Positions 12,195 through 25,000 of a stretch of 64,000 nucleotides of DNA are shown here, piece by piece. The position numbers and the translations under genes were made by a program. The stretch is from Hibiscus mutabilis (taxonomy: Eukaryota; Streptophyta; Magnoliopsida; Malvales; Malvaceae). How positions within the stretch are numbered: the stretch's first letter is position 1; each line of letters opens with the position of its first letter. Under the pieces are notes generated by a model. It was not told the origin of the DNA and ran no database searches. It worked only from the letters and a program-made list of their open reading frames with translations. Location of the stretch: assembly GCA_019671005.1 (NCBI GenBank), contig CM033747.1, positions 25,757,188 to 25,821,187 of the forward strand, in the 5' to 3' direction.

Positions 12195-13765
12195 TGTTGT
12201 GACTGTGTGAGTGCTTGGCAAAAGGGTGGAGTATGTATTGGAAGTGTCTAAAAATAGTGCCAAGATCAAGTCTTTTGCATGCAAGTATACACGGTCGGCA
12301 AGTAATACAACAATAAGCTGAGTATCAATCTCACAGAGATTGACTTGGAATTTAACTATTTTGTTTGTTTACTTGTTAAGGGAAAAATTGTTGAGTTGAA
12401 ATCGGTTTTGAAAGTGATTAAAGGAAAATAAATGAAAAATAAAACAACGGTGGCAAGGAGAGTTGTAAAATGATTGATGAGCGTTGGCAAGGAATGCCTA
12501 GTTTTCACGCTGTTCATGCCATGCCAACCTTTAATAATGTTCTACCTTGGCATTGTTTATCGAGCAGATTCAAAGTTGGCATTGCCTCTGTCGATGGCAA
12601 TATCCTAAATTAACCATGTAAAAACCCCTATATGTCTATAGTGTATGTTTTTCATAAATTAGTTTGATTCAGTCTCATTCTTTACTCTTAACCTCACTCC
12701 CGAAGTAAGTTCATCTACTTGAACATCTTCTGTTGAAGATTCTCACCTTAGAATCTGACAACTAATCATCGCCACCCAAGTCTGTTAAGATATTAAGGTA
12801 CAATAGGTAAACTATGCCAGCGGTCGCGTGATACAAAAGTTACAGAAAAACTAAAGATCATGCCAGATGAATAAAATAATGCCGAAGCATTTTAATTATT
12901 AAAACAAAAATATTAAGACAGTGTTTAACGCAAGCATCCCCACCAACTATTAAATTATTTTATGGTGAGGGTATCAACCATAAAACCTTCAACGTTTCCT
13001 AACATCATCATCTTTAAATAAAAATAACTAAACCAAAGGAAAAGGCAAGAAAGAAGGTCGGTCGGTGCAGCCTTTTTTGATCTAGGCTTTCCTCAGTTCA
13101 GCTTCTCCAGGCCAATTGTGAAGTTGAGAGCTATGTGGAGCGATCAGGGATTTGTCTTGTTCGCCTTTAGTGATTGAAAATGCTCTCTTTAAATAGGCAT
13201 GAGAGGAAGCCCTAGATAAGGTGGAGGATTTGAAAATCAGATCATGCTCCAAGATAAATGCTTTATCACCTTATCTTTATTTTGAACTCTAGGGCTGATG
13301 TGTATTGGATCAAGCAGTTGGTTTGACCGGTCATCGACCACCACTTCCTTACCAACCGAGCTTGGCAAAAATTTTCCGCCCTCTTATCTGATCCTGATTT
13401 TTCGGAGTAGGATTAAATGTAGTTTTCTCGGGATCCAATCAGGTCCTATTTTTTCGGGATGATACTTCTTTGCCAAGGTCGTGGCAGAAATCTTCTGGTC
13501 TTTCTACTTTGCTCTACCAACTGCTACTTAGCAATTTCTGTCTGGCGTCCTGACCTTCTGTTTCAGCATTTCGTTGCCAAGCCTATCTGCCTAAAACTTG
13601 CATAAAAATAGAAAAACACCCTTTAATTTGGCAAAAGAATGTCTACAAACTCCTTTATGCAAAATGTATGATTCTAACACTAAATGCAAACAAATGTACC
13701 CAAAGGCAAACAAAAAGCTGTGTAATATAGGCATAAAATATAGTACTTTTCATAAGTTAACAACA
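12195..13765 (-). repeat. 5' LTR of the Athila-like element
   Basis: 1571 bases beginning TGTTGTGACTG at the primer-site side and ending GTTAACAACA. Both ends carry the inverted TGTTG/CAACA. The length fits Athila LTRs. The partner LTR is outside the window, so the outer end is inferred from the inverted ends only. Confidence 0.6.
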
Positions 13766-15745
13766 TGTTCGATGGAGATTAAACGAAATGGACTAATAAT
13801 TGATAATATTCGACTAATTGATCATAAGGTCGGGAATTGATATTAAATGATTATGAAGCTGGTAATTAATATCTATTAAGTGAATGCGCTAGTAAACAAA
13901 CCCTAATGACTTTCTTAAGTTTTAGGGATCAAATAAAACGTGGTAATATCATAATTCAAGGAAATTATGCAAACCCATGAGTAGGGTATCGGTACGAGCT
14001 TTAGCTTTCCATAACCATTCACATGTCAAGTGTGTACCTCAATCATAACAACATGTAACTAAAAGCAAACCAAACTATTCAACTCATAACATAGTCATAG
14101 ATATTTTAGCCAACATGTATTAGCACAATACAACTCACATATCGCATATACACTTAGACATGTCAAAACAGTCCCATTTCTTACATATCATAACTACACA
14201 ATCATGAGTACTAAAACAGTATACTTGTATTCATATACATTCAATTCAGGGCAAATTGCATTTGTAAACAGTTTATGCACTCAATAAGTCCTTAAAACTT
14301 TTATATATAAGTAGAAAAGTCCCTTCCTAAATCTTAAAACAACCCATTAATGTCCTTATACACTCTATCATACATTCAAAGATATTTCAAGCCACCTATA
14401 GAGCTGCTGTCGGGCAGACTGTACATCCCTTAGTTAAAATTTCATAACTTTCATTCCGTACATCGAAATTTCGAACCGTTTACACCGTTGGAAAGCTGAC
14501 TCAACTAACTTTCTCACCATATAGGCCTTGCATTTTTACACCTTATGAATAAATACAGAATTCTGTTTTCAAACACGTCCATTTCTGCAACCGGGCAGAT
14601 TGCACTAGCAATCTTATTAGTTAAAATAAGTTCTTTTTTTCCAGCTATTTCATTTTGAAAGAATACAACCATAACTTATTAGTTTCATGCTTGATTTCAT
14701 TCTTAACATAAACCTTTATAAAACTTAAAGATAGATACCTACTTAATTATTCAATCTACTTACTAATTTCATTACCGCCAAGATCACTTGAATCATTCCA
14801 TAAAGTGCAAGAGCATAATTTTATACTTAAGCCCTACCCTTAGAATATCTCATAGACAAAACAGAATTTCCAGCATAACAATTTTCCAGTAGTATTTATA
14901 AACCAATTCCAATCCAGGTTTTTAGCTAACATAATCAAAAGTTCCTTACAACTATGCTATTCGATTAACAGCAACCTCATCTTAATTCACTTTCATACAT
15001 AACTAAAATACTTCGAATCATCATTCAATTTCATCATTAACTAACCAAATTAAACCCTCAATTCAAAGCTCTCTAAATCCTTTCAGTTATTCAACTCAAA
15101 GAGGAAGGATTTAACACATAACACCATAGAATCTTAATCAAAAGACATGCATTCCTAATCTTAAAGAGATTAGACTTTGATCCTCCAAGACCCTAAAAAT
15201 CATAGAAAAATTACCAACAAGCTTAGAATTTATCCTTGTTCAATTATGGATCCTTGAATAATCAAAAACCTAATTATGGAAAAATTACCCATGAATACTT
15301 ATGCTTAAAACTTAACAAAAGTGGTACCAAATGAAAGCTAATAGCAAGGGCTTACCAAATTTGTAATTAAGTTGAAGAAATGGAGGCCAAAACGTAAGGA
15401 ATTTAAGTTCTAGGATCCTTCCAACTCCTTCAATGGTGGTAATCAGTTTTGAAGAAGACAACCATTATTTGATTTGTAAGGATTATTCATCAATTTCAGT
15501 TACCAAATGCCTTAATACCATGACACCTTGCACACACAAAATTCCATGACTTTCCACTAACTTTAAATTGGGTAAATAACCATGCAATGTTGTTCTTTTG
15601 TCTTCAAATCATTTTGGTCCTTATCATAAACCTTTACAAAGCTTACAATTAAGTCTTTTTTTTAACTTATCAAAATACTCTGAATAACAATTGACTTAGC
15701 AATGACAAGGTAACCTTCTTCTAGACCAAGTTTTGAGGTATTATA
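13766..15745 (-). repeat. Chromovirus-type LTR remnant
   Basis: No gene. In minus orientation it starts TATAATACCTCAAAACTTGG (15745 downward), a decayed form of the usual TGTAATACC start, and contains stretches common in long gypsy LTRs, for example around 14450-14530. A GGTATCGGTACGAGC motif lies at 13987-14001. The Athila element inserted at its left side. I cannot fix its left end. Confidence 0.5.
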
Positions 15746-15989
15746 ATTGATGAGTGTTTATAGAGCGTCCCTTACTAGGCATTATATGCTTACGCTCTCC
15801 CTTCTCATCAATGCAGGAAAGTAAGCTTTCGGGGCAGTAAGAAATTAAGGAGGAATCCAAGAATCGAAATGCAAGTTTTAATAAATGAACTTGTAGTAAT
15901 AAAAGGGAAATGTGACCAAGTTGTAATTGGAGGGTTGTTTGCTTACTCCCTATTTTGGACATGTTTCATTTGGTATTTTTGAATTGTAT
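15746..15989 (+). repeat. LTR-like fragment
   Basis: The segment with CCCTTACTAGGCATTATATGC, CTCATCAATGCAGGAAAG and TTCGGGGCAG resembles the segment at 18205-18280, which has CCTCACTAAGCATG, CTAATGATGCAG and TTCAGGGGCA. It is probably the downstream end of a related LTR in plus orientation. Confidence 0.4.
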
Positions 15990-18900
15990 TGTAAAGCCCC
16001 GATTTTGGGCTTAGATGTTTTAAGGGTTGGTTCGAAGGTCCGATAGACCGGTATTAGAGATTCGAGTCAGTTTCAGGATTAAATCAGATTAAGTATTTTT
16101 GAAGGTGAGAAAATTATGGAAAAATATTCTAAAATCATTATTAAATATATTAATGATTGTGGTAAAATCAATTTTGGAAAATGAGTTTTGGAAATCGGAC
16201 ATTTTGGACTAGTGACCAAAATACAAACTTTGAAAATTGTTTTAGTGACTGTTTTGAAAAAAGATCAAAACTTTGCATATTTAAGGAGCTAATTATCCTA
16301 ATGTTTTTACCAGATTTCTCTCTTTAATTAACTATTTTTAAATGAGTTTTAAAAAGGTATAATAGGGAAGGGAATTAATAAATCACATTTTAAGCTTTTA
16401 ACAAAAATCACGTAACAAACTTGGTAACTTTTTTCTCTCAAATTCTCTCTGGAAAAATATTTTTCCAACTTCAATTTCTTCAGGTAAAATCTGTATTTCA
16501 GAGATTTCTAATTGATTTCCTAAAGTTTTCCATCAAATACTTATTATTTCAATCTTGATTTTCATGTTTATCAAGCAATTAAGGGGAGAAATCATCATTG
16601 GAGGTAAGGATTCGTTCTTCTCCTCTGATGAAAGGTTCTTTACTGAAATTCCCAAGTTTTTGATCCTTTACAATTGTATTCTAATGTGTTATGATATTTT
16701 AATTATTGGAAATTGGTTTAAATGTGTTTTGATTGATGAAATTTGTGGATCTTCGTACTTGTTCTACTTTGTTGGGATTTTTATCAGATTAGATCATGAT
16801 TTAGATGTTTAATTGAGTTAATAATTTGGTTTTAACATTGTAATCCTGAAACAAGTTGAATCTCTATTGTTTAAGGTTGTTAATAAAGGGTTTTGGGGGT
16901 GATAGTTGAGTTTAATCATTGCTGGAAGTAAAAGGATATTGGAAAGGGTTTTTAGACGTTAATTAATGATGTTTGATGGTTTGATTCGATATATTATGGC
17001 TGGGTTGAGTTTTTGAAGTTTTTGAGGATGATTTCGATATGTTTATGATGGTTTTTGAGTGGGCAACTTGAGAGTTGCGGGTAATTGTTGGTTGGAAATG
17101 GTTAGAATGCATAATGATGCATTTGCCCTCTAGTTTTATGTGGTTGAAACAGGGGATAATTAGGGTAACGAAGCTTGACGTTGTTTGAAGCTTGTTGGAA
17201 GCTTGTTTTGCGTTGGCAAGCAAAGCGAAGTGAAATCGGTGAGTGGAAACAGTTTAAATAGTCTTTCAAAGGCTTGAAAGTGGTTTTGAGGGTTTAGGAT
17301 AAGTTTGAAACACTTACCTAAGCTCAGAAGTAAGTTTCCCTCTTTAGCCCTTTAATATCGACTCAGATATGAGCATGTGTAATTCATGTTTTGATCGTAA
17401 ACATGGTTTGGTTTTACTTACTGTAAATGCATAATTTTGTGTACATATGCAGTGGTTTAAAGGTATATGAAATGATAGTGAGCATTGGTTTTCATTCTAG
17501 TAAGGAATATGGTATTGCTTTGGCAATGTGGTTTGCATATGTGGTGTTTTGCTTAATGCATTGTAAAACAATGAGTAAATGGTTTTGTAAATGAGATATT
17601 GGCTATGTGACAAGGTGAGAAAACATTTGGATATAGTTGGCATGCCATAGGATAAAGTGCACTATAATATGTTTAAAATCGATTGTGGGTAAAAGTCCTT
17701 GACGTAAGTGGTCAGCTACTCGGACTATGAAGTTATCACTTGGGTTGAGTGGTAGATTCCCCTTGTTGATGTTAAACTTGCGGTCGGCAAGGTTGTTATA
17801 TCATACGGTCGGCATGGTATGGGTTATGGTAGTGGTTGACTATCATGAGATACTCGTGTATCTGAATTGTAAGGTTAACGGTTAGTTACCTAAAGGTTAG
17901 TGATTGGCTAATCAAGGATAGTGGTCATCTATCCAGGGTCACTATAAATGCCAATATAAGGAAATTCAAATGTTGAACCTATTTTACAATGATTGGGATT
18001 TAAAGATGGTTTTGTAATTTAATGCTTTGGGATTTAAGCATGAGATGACTTATTGCTTTGGGATTTAAGCATGCGATTTATAAATGTTTTGCATATGGTC
18101 GATATGCATGTTTGGATTAGAACCAATGGAAGTGCTTCAGTCGTAAGCATGGTTTGAAAACAAGTGTTTTGTTTTCTAAGGGTTTTAATGCATCATTGTT
18201 ATAAGACCATCCTCACTAAGCATGTGTGCTTATAATCTCTTTTTCCTAATGATGCAGAGCATTAAGGTTCAGGGGCAACAAAGGCAAGGTTTAAAGCGAT
18301 CCAAGACAAGGACTATCTTGAGTATGAACTTGGTTTAAGTGTCCGGTTAATAAGGCAATGTGTTCGCCATATTATTGGGATTTGTAATTCAATTTTCCTC
18401 TAGTTTTTAGCATGGTTGGTGTTGTGTTTTGGAATTTTGATGATTGATGAAACCTATGTTGTGGCTTTTGCTCATAGTTGATGCTAGATGATTGCTTAAG
18501 AATGCATCTAGTTAGCTTTACTTGATTCCCATGCTATGTTTACCTTAACATGTTGGCTTTGATATTATGAACATGTTGGTATGTTGTTTAGGCTGGAAGA
18601 TGTTCATTGAGTGCTTTGGTATGTTTGGTGTTTGGTTTAGGGAGCATGCCTATACGTTGATTCATCTGGAAGCACGTGTTTGTTATAGTTGCTAAATCTT
18701 GGTGCAAGTATTGGTTTATGTCTAGATGGTTTTTTGTATGCATGTATGTGAGTTGGTAGGATCCAAATGTATCTAGGTTTGAGTGAAAAATTAGCTAAAT
18801 ATGACATTACAGGCCTAAGTGTACCGATACGTGGGGAACCATATCGATATAGCTAGTGAATTTAGGGCACGGTATATCGGTACGATTTTAGGGGTTTCGG

Positions 18901-21141
18901 TATGATTGAGCATCACTAGAAATTGCTTTTTGAGCCAAGCCCTCGTACCGAAACACTTGCTGGACGTATCTGTACGGTGTTAGAGATATTAAATTAGATT
19001 TTTGGGTTAGAATAGACATACTAGTACGATATATAGTGTATCGAAACGAGGTTGAAGCACCGTATCAATACGGACTCTGTGTATCGAAATGGATGGCTGG
19101 TAATTCTGTTAATGTCATGGAAATGCAGTTTTGGTTTCTTTCGATTTAACCCCTAAATGTTGTTTAGTCAATTTAATGAGTTTGAATAGTTAAATTGATC
19201 TGAGAATTATCATGTAAGCATGTAATCTAACTAATTAAGGTTTGGTAATCTTAATTCTAGAAAAGGTCCTTCATTTTATAAGATTTATGTTTTAGTCCCT
19301 AAAATGTATATGATATGCAATTGGATGCTTCCGTGGTCCGTTTCCTTTGAAAACTCACCCGTTGCAAGTATGTTCTCTTAGGATTAATAATATGCATCTA
19401 GACAAGATAAAAAGAAAAAAAGGACCGGCTTTTCATAATATTTCTTCGATTTGCTTCTGCAAACTTAATGTAGCTCACTCGGTTCGGTCGGGCGTCTAGG
19501 TCGGGTCGTGGGGCTTAGATGTATGAGGATTTATGGGATGATTTGAGGGGTTGGGAAGAGAATTTCATGCTTGGGTAGAGATCATGACTATAGGATTCTT
19601 GGTTGATTTGCTATGGATTGTATGTTTCTCTAGCATGCTTGATTGGTTGTAGAAATGTTGTTAGACATGTTATATGATGCTTGTATGATGTTTGAAGCAA
19701 GTTAGATTGAGCCTAAGTGTCATATGTTTGGCCAAGAAGTCATTACAGGCCCAGTCGTATCGATACGGGTTCTGTGGGGATCGGTACGCGGGTTTGATAT
19801 GGCTTAATTTGGGGAAAATATCAAAGGGGTATCGGTACGAGTAGCCGCCGTATTGGTATTCCCTTGAGGAAATTTATACTGGGATCGGTACACGGAGTAC
19901 AGTAACAGTAAGGGTTTTAGCTACTAAAATCCCCTGATTTCGAAATGTACAACGAGGATCAATACTCGAACAATCGTACCGATACGAGTATGCCACTCTG
20001 ATATGCTGCAAGCCTATATCGCTACGAGGTTAGTTAATTCTGGCATCTTTATGTTGTATTCTGAATTCTTTGCAATTTGGTCACTATTTTTGTGATGCTC
20101 AATTAATGATGATATTATGATCCAAATCTAATGTAAATTTACACAGAGGCATGTAATGAACCTAATTGAAGGTTGGTAACATAAATTTGTAATTTATTCT
20201 TTTAATTAATAAAATTTACATCTAGGTCCCTAAAGTGTTAAGCCTTGCAAATCAAATGCTTGTTTCGTCTTCTGTTGTTGTGTAACATACCTTAGGGTTA
20301 ATTAAGCATCTAGGCAAGATAAAAAGAAAAAATGGACCAGTTTAGGTTATTAGTTCAGGTTTGCCTCGGCAAACCTAATGTGATGCCCTTGATTCGGTCT
20401 TGGGACTAGGCCAGTTCAAGGGGGTTACACTCACCCCAAAGACTGTATGTTCTTGAAGTTGTGTGGCATCAGGCCTCACTTAGAGTGTATGTTTCCGAAA
20501 CTGTGTGGCACCGGGTCTCACTCTCGGTTTGTGGCATGAATTTGTGTGCTTTAGCTTGAATGATCTGGTGAGATCCCGAGTATGGTTTTGCCTTGTGTGC
20601 CATGTATGATGTTTTGCTATGTTGAGAGCATGTGTGGCGACTAGTGGTAGCGCCATGTGTTTATTTATCTCTCCTTTTTGCTCATACTAGCTTGCATACT
20701 TATGTTTATGATTAGCATGAAGTATAGTAAAGTAGATGTGTACCACTGAGCTTTGTAAGCTCGGCACTCGGAATCGTTGTTTTAGGGCGTAGGTTGATTA
20801 TCAGAACGTAGGAACGAGGAGCACTATCAGTACGACATTCCAGCATGTGGTGTTTTTCCAAAGTATGGTACTTGTGTTTAGTGGGTTTTGTATTCATAAG
20901 ACCTTACGTGGTAGAGTCTGTAATCCTTATTTTGAAATTGTATTAATCAAATCGAATGTTCAAATGTTATAAATTAAATTAGAGCTCCTTTGTATCGTTT
21001 TGATTATTTATCTATATTTTCAATAGTTGGTTTTAAATGTTTTTGGGAAATATCTTGTTGGGCTAAACCCAGTTTGAGAAATTTTATGGTTTCAGTTTGG
21101 GCTTGAGGCTCAAATGTAACAACTAGGTCAAGGGTGTTACA
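15990..21141 (+). repeat. Long solo or composite gypsy LTR sequence
   Basis: It begins TGTAAAGCCCCGATTTTGGG and ends AAGGGTGTTACA, both typical of plus-oriented chromovirus LTRs, and has no gag or pol inside. The right part (20730-21141) resembles, in opposite orientation, the LTR ends at 33760-34150 and 50144-50540 (GAGCTTTGTAAGCTC, a CATAAGACCTTAC-type end). Motifs GTATCGATACG and GGTACG cluster at 18805-19090 and 19745-20030. No target duplication is visible (TGTAT against TTAGG). At 5.15 kb it may be two LTR remnants joined. Confidence 0.45.
18640..20430 (+). repeat. Diverged tandem duplication, unit about 0.93 kb
   Basis: Matching landmarks recur 910-936 bases apart: GACATTACAGGCC (18803) with GTCATTACAGGCCC (19739), GCATGTAATCTAACT (19216) with GCATGTAATGAACCT (20149), and AAGATAAAAAGAAAAAAAGG (19408) with a close match at 20316. 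The copies are much diverged, and only these blocks can be paired by eye. Confidence 0.6.
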
Positions 21142-21468
21142 TTAGGGGGGTTTTAACGAGGCCTTCAATAATATTTTTTGTATGATTTTTTCTACCTGGT
21201 ATAAAAATCATACTCTTGAATGTTAAGAGATAATTTTAATAAGACAATAAATATTAAATATATTTGCACACTTATATGTCTTTAAAAAGTAGTTAAGTAT
21301 AAATTAAAATATTAAACAATTTTAATGTTTATGTTTGATTTTTTTTAACTATTTTACTTAAATAATCAAAGTCATAAATATGATTTTTTAAATAATTATA
21401 TATAAGATATATAAAAAATAAAGAATTTTATGCAAATTAAAGGAAATGATAATTTTTTTTGAGAAAAA
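21142..21468. other. AT-rich spacer, no gene
   Basis: Nothing coding is visible. A short GTTTTAACGAGGC at 21150-21162 repeats a motif found just upstream of the copia 3' LTR (26622-26634), perhaps a relic of an earlier related insertion. Confidence 0.4.
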
Positions 21469-21717
21469 TGTCATAAATATTTTCTGGATATCTTTATTTA
21501 TGGTGGATATCCATATATTAAAGGAGACTTTTATGTACTTTATTATTAGGGTTTAATACCCATTGGAATTAGGGTTTTTATCTTATGCCTATAAATATAG
21601 AGTTTGGAGAAAGCATTGTACACAAACATACGTTGAGAATATAATACAAATCTCCCTCTTTCTCTCACCTCTTTGTTCTTTTAGACTTTTTCTTTGTTCT
21701 TCTTTATTTTATTCACA
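21469..21717 (+). repeat. 5' LTR of the copia element
   Basis: Starts TGTCATAAATA and ends TTATTCACA. It holds TATAAATATAGAG near 21589, a likely TATA region. It matches 26665-26899 except for a roughly 13-base insertion near the left end and scattered substitutions. The following GTTATCAACACGA is typical just inside such LTRs. Confidence 0.8.
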
Positions 21718-22029
21718 TAACGTTATCAACACGATCTCGCTCAATTACCGTGATTCTTATTGGCAATTCTCGAAAAAAGATTTCAACATCAATTTAGTAA
21801 CTACATCTATCGTATATTCAACTTAGCTTAAAAAGTCTGTTATGATTTTCTTATTTATATATCGATATAGTGGTTGACTAATCACTCTTATATTAAGGCC
21901 AGTGTATTTGTTATATTATTTGATTATTACTTCGTTCTAATATTCAATAATATTTTTTGCACCAAGTTTATATATATAACTCTAGGAACAAATATCAAGC
22001 CTTCAACAAAAACTACAGGATCAACTTAG

Positions 22030-25000
22030 TTTGAAAATTATGGTAATAGAATGACCAACCGCTACTTTAAGGAAAGTGAAGAAAGCGGTGGATTGGATAT
22101 GCCACTTGACAATCATATTTTTCGAGTTCCACAGGCTATATGCACCTCAACAATCTTTCCCATTTACTTTTTCTTTATATATATATATTAGATTTTATTT
22201 ATTTTTCCGAATTTGGCATTTTGATTTTTAAGGTTCACAAAACATCATGATGAAAATGTGTGATTATTCCATGGTTCGCCGAGGATGTACCAGGTTCCAT
22301 TGCGGTTCTTTATTGGATTGAAAACCTTAATCAAAGGAAAAAGATAGAAGGCAAATTCAATACCTATAAGTTTTTTATTTGGCGTCTTTATTTTTAAATC
22401 TGGTAAGTATTATATATATTGGTTGATCCATTATTCTTTAATTGTATGACTATTATAAAGTCTATATTTGCTCAAAAGCAATAATTCTTCTGCGTTGAAA
22501 AACTCGACTATAGACTTCTCCAAGTTCAAGTTACGAAAATTCATCTTGATAAGAATTTTTATGGGAGGCATTCCTTGAAGTGAATGCAAGCATGATATTT
22601 ATTCCATGCGATTATTGGATTTATTTCATTCTCTGAAGTGAATGCAAACATGATAATTCACTATATGGTTAGTGAATAAAACTCAGCTATGTGAATGTTT
22701 CAAATTAAATTGAAATTGTGGTCAGAGTATCACTAATGAGGATATGTTAGAGAAACATACTCCACTTTCCACGCAAACAATGTTGTCCTACAAACACAAT
22801 ATCGTGAAAAAAGTTTTAAAGACCTATTGGCTCCACTCCTTTCCTTGAAGTGAATGCGACATTTTATAGTGGAAAGAATAAATGCCACATTAGCAATTGT
22901 GATCACAATTGAGGCTATGAACATAGATATGGACAAGATGATCATTTTAGGAATGCTTATACCCACTAGAAGTAAGATTATAAAGATGACAAAAGTATAT
23001 TAAGAAAATGAAATCTTTATGTTATCAATGCGATGGTACAAACCATTGTCTCATACTTGTCATACGCCAAAATATAATGGACTTTTATCCACAATCATGA
23101 ATGATAAAGGAAAGAAAATATAAAGAAATTTTGTTTACGAAAATGGCAAAAATAATTATGGCTTTGCTGGTCCAACTCAATTGGATATTGTTGATTTCCT
23201 CATAACCCCTAAAGGGAATAATTCACCTTTTAATTTTCTTTCCTTATAATCTCTAAAAGGAATAATCGATCTTTTAATTTATTTTGCTTTATGTTAATTT
23301 GTTTCACATATTATTTATTTATGTTTTTATATTGTATATTTAAATATTTTAAAATATTTATTTATTATCCTTCGAAGAATATGATTACTTTTGGAATAAA
23401 ATAAACAACAAATTGTGACGATTTATGCTTAGCAAACAGTGCTACTACTCATACTATACTTAACATAAGAAATATTTTTCCCATTTAAATGCAAGGGAAA
23501 ATGTGAGTATTATGTCTCAAAGTACTAAAATATCAATGCTCCGGAAGAGTAATAAGTTCTTGAGACATTATCTTTGATAGATAAGCGATTTGATATGTGT
23601 TATATTAAATATTTTCATTCCTCGAAGTGAATAGAACAAAGCACATATTGAAAGGTGCATAATTATGCATATTTTCCCATTTAAAAATACCCAAAAATAA
23701 TGTAAGTACTATATCCAGAAGTATTAATATCATAGAAGACTCCGAAAGAGCAAAAATGTTATTATCAAACGAAACTCAATTTTATATTCACAGTGCGTTA
23801 TACTCGTCAAAGTCGCCGAGAGACTTATTGAATTTTAAAGATATTTACAGAAATATATATCATATTGAGAATATTAGTAAAATGGATGCTGACTATCTTC
23901 ATATTACGAGTATAACTTAAGGCAATAAGAAAATCTTGACAAAATTATATGCATTGTCATCCGAATTGTATTACACAAGAATTAGTACATATTGAAGCTC
24001 ATGCTATTGTAAACCAAAGGTTTACTAATAACTTTATTATTTGGCATGACCGGTTAGGCCATCCCGGTTCAATTATGATGTGCAAAATTATTGACACTTC
24101 ATGTGGTCATTCATTGAAGAACTTACATATTCTTCAAAGTAATGTTTTTCATGTGATGCTTGCTCTCATGGCAAACTAGTTATTCGACTATCACCAGCTA
24201 AGATAAATTATGAATCTATTAACTTTTTGGAACTGATACAAGTGATATATGTGGGCCCATATACCCTTCTTACAAACCATTTAGATATTTTAAGGTTTTA
24301 ATCGATACATAGACTAGATGGTCATATGTATCCTTGTTATCAACCCGCAACTGGGCGTTTGCGAGGCTACTTGCTTAGTTGACAAAATTACAAGCAAATT
24401 TTTTAGACTATCCTATAAAGTTAATCAATCTTGATAATGTTGGTGACATGACATTTTACAAGCAACATCACTAATTAGCATCAAGCCAACAAATTATCAT
24501 AAGTTTTCTCCATTACAAATGGTTTTTGGTCAGAAACCAAATATTTCCCATCTTAGACTTTTTGTGTGCGTTATATATTCTAATTGCTCCACCACAACGC
24601 ATAAAGATGGGTCTTCAAAAGAGGTTGGGAATACATGTCGGGTTCAAATTCCCCTTGATAATTAAATATCTCGAGCTTCTTATAGGGAATTTATTTACAA
24701 TTCAATTTGCTAACTGTCATTTTAATGAGTCAGTTTTCCCAACATTAGAGGGAGAAAAGAAATAGCTAGGAAAAAATAAGTTGAAATGAATTATCATTCT
24801 TTAATTTTGATCAACATACTCAACAAATGTGAACTAGAAGTTCAAAGGATAATTCATTTACAAAACTTAGCAAATCAATTGCCAGATGCTTTTGCTGACC
24901 CTAAAAGAGTGACTAAGTCACATATACTAGCTATGAATGCTCCAATTAAAATTGATGTCCTGGAATGACAAACTCTAGCCGCTAATGAGTATAACTCACA

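Larger units (their letters stand above)
1..13765 (-). mobile_element. Athila-like Ty3/gypsy retrotransposon, partial, split by a Tat element
   Basis: An LTR retrotransposon read right to left: 5' LTR (12195-13765), tRNA-Asp-type primer site (12171-12188), gag (12101 down to 10733), then a 9.1-kb younger element (1656-10731), then gag/protease (1655 to about 560) and reverse transcriptase (441 to 1). The rest of pol and the 3' LTR lie beyond the left edge. The order gag-PR-RT, the primer site and the protein motifs fit the Athila lineage. All reading frames are interrupted by stops or frameshifts, so the copy is dead. If the right end is correct, the five bases after it (TGTTC, 13766-13770) should recur beyond the unseen left LTR. 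Confidence 0.8.

Noticed and set aside
16555..16812. Possible small gene of 85 residues
   Set aside because: Hydrophobic and low-complexity, inside LTR-like sequence, with no motif.
15990..21141. Single complete solo LTR with target duplication
   Set aside because: The ends look right, but the flanks TGTAT and TTAGG do not match and the length is unusual. Kept only as a composite LTR-like region.
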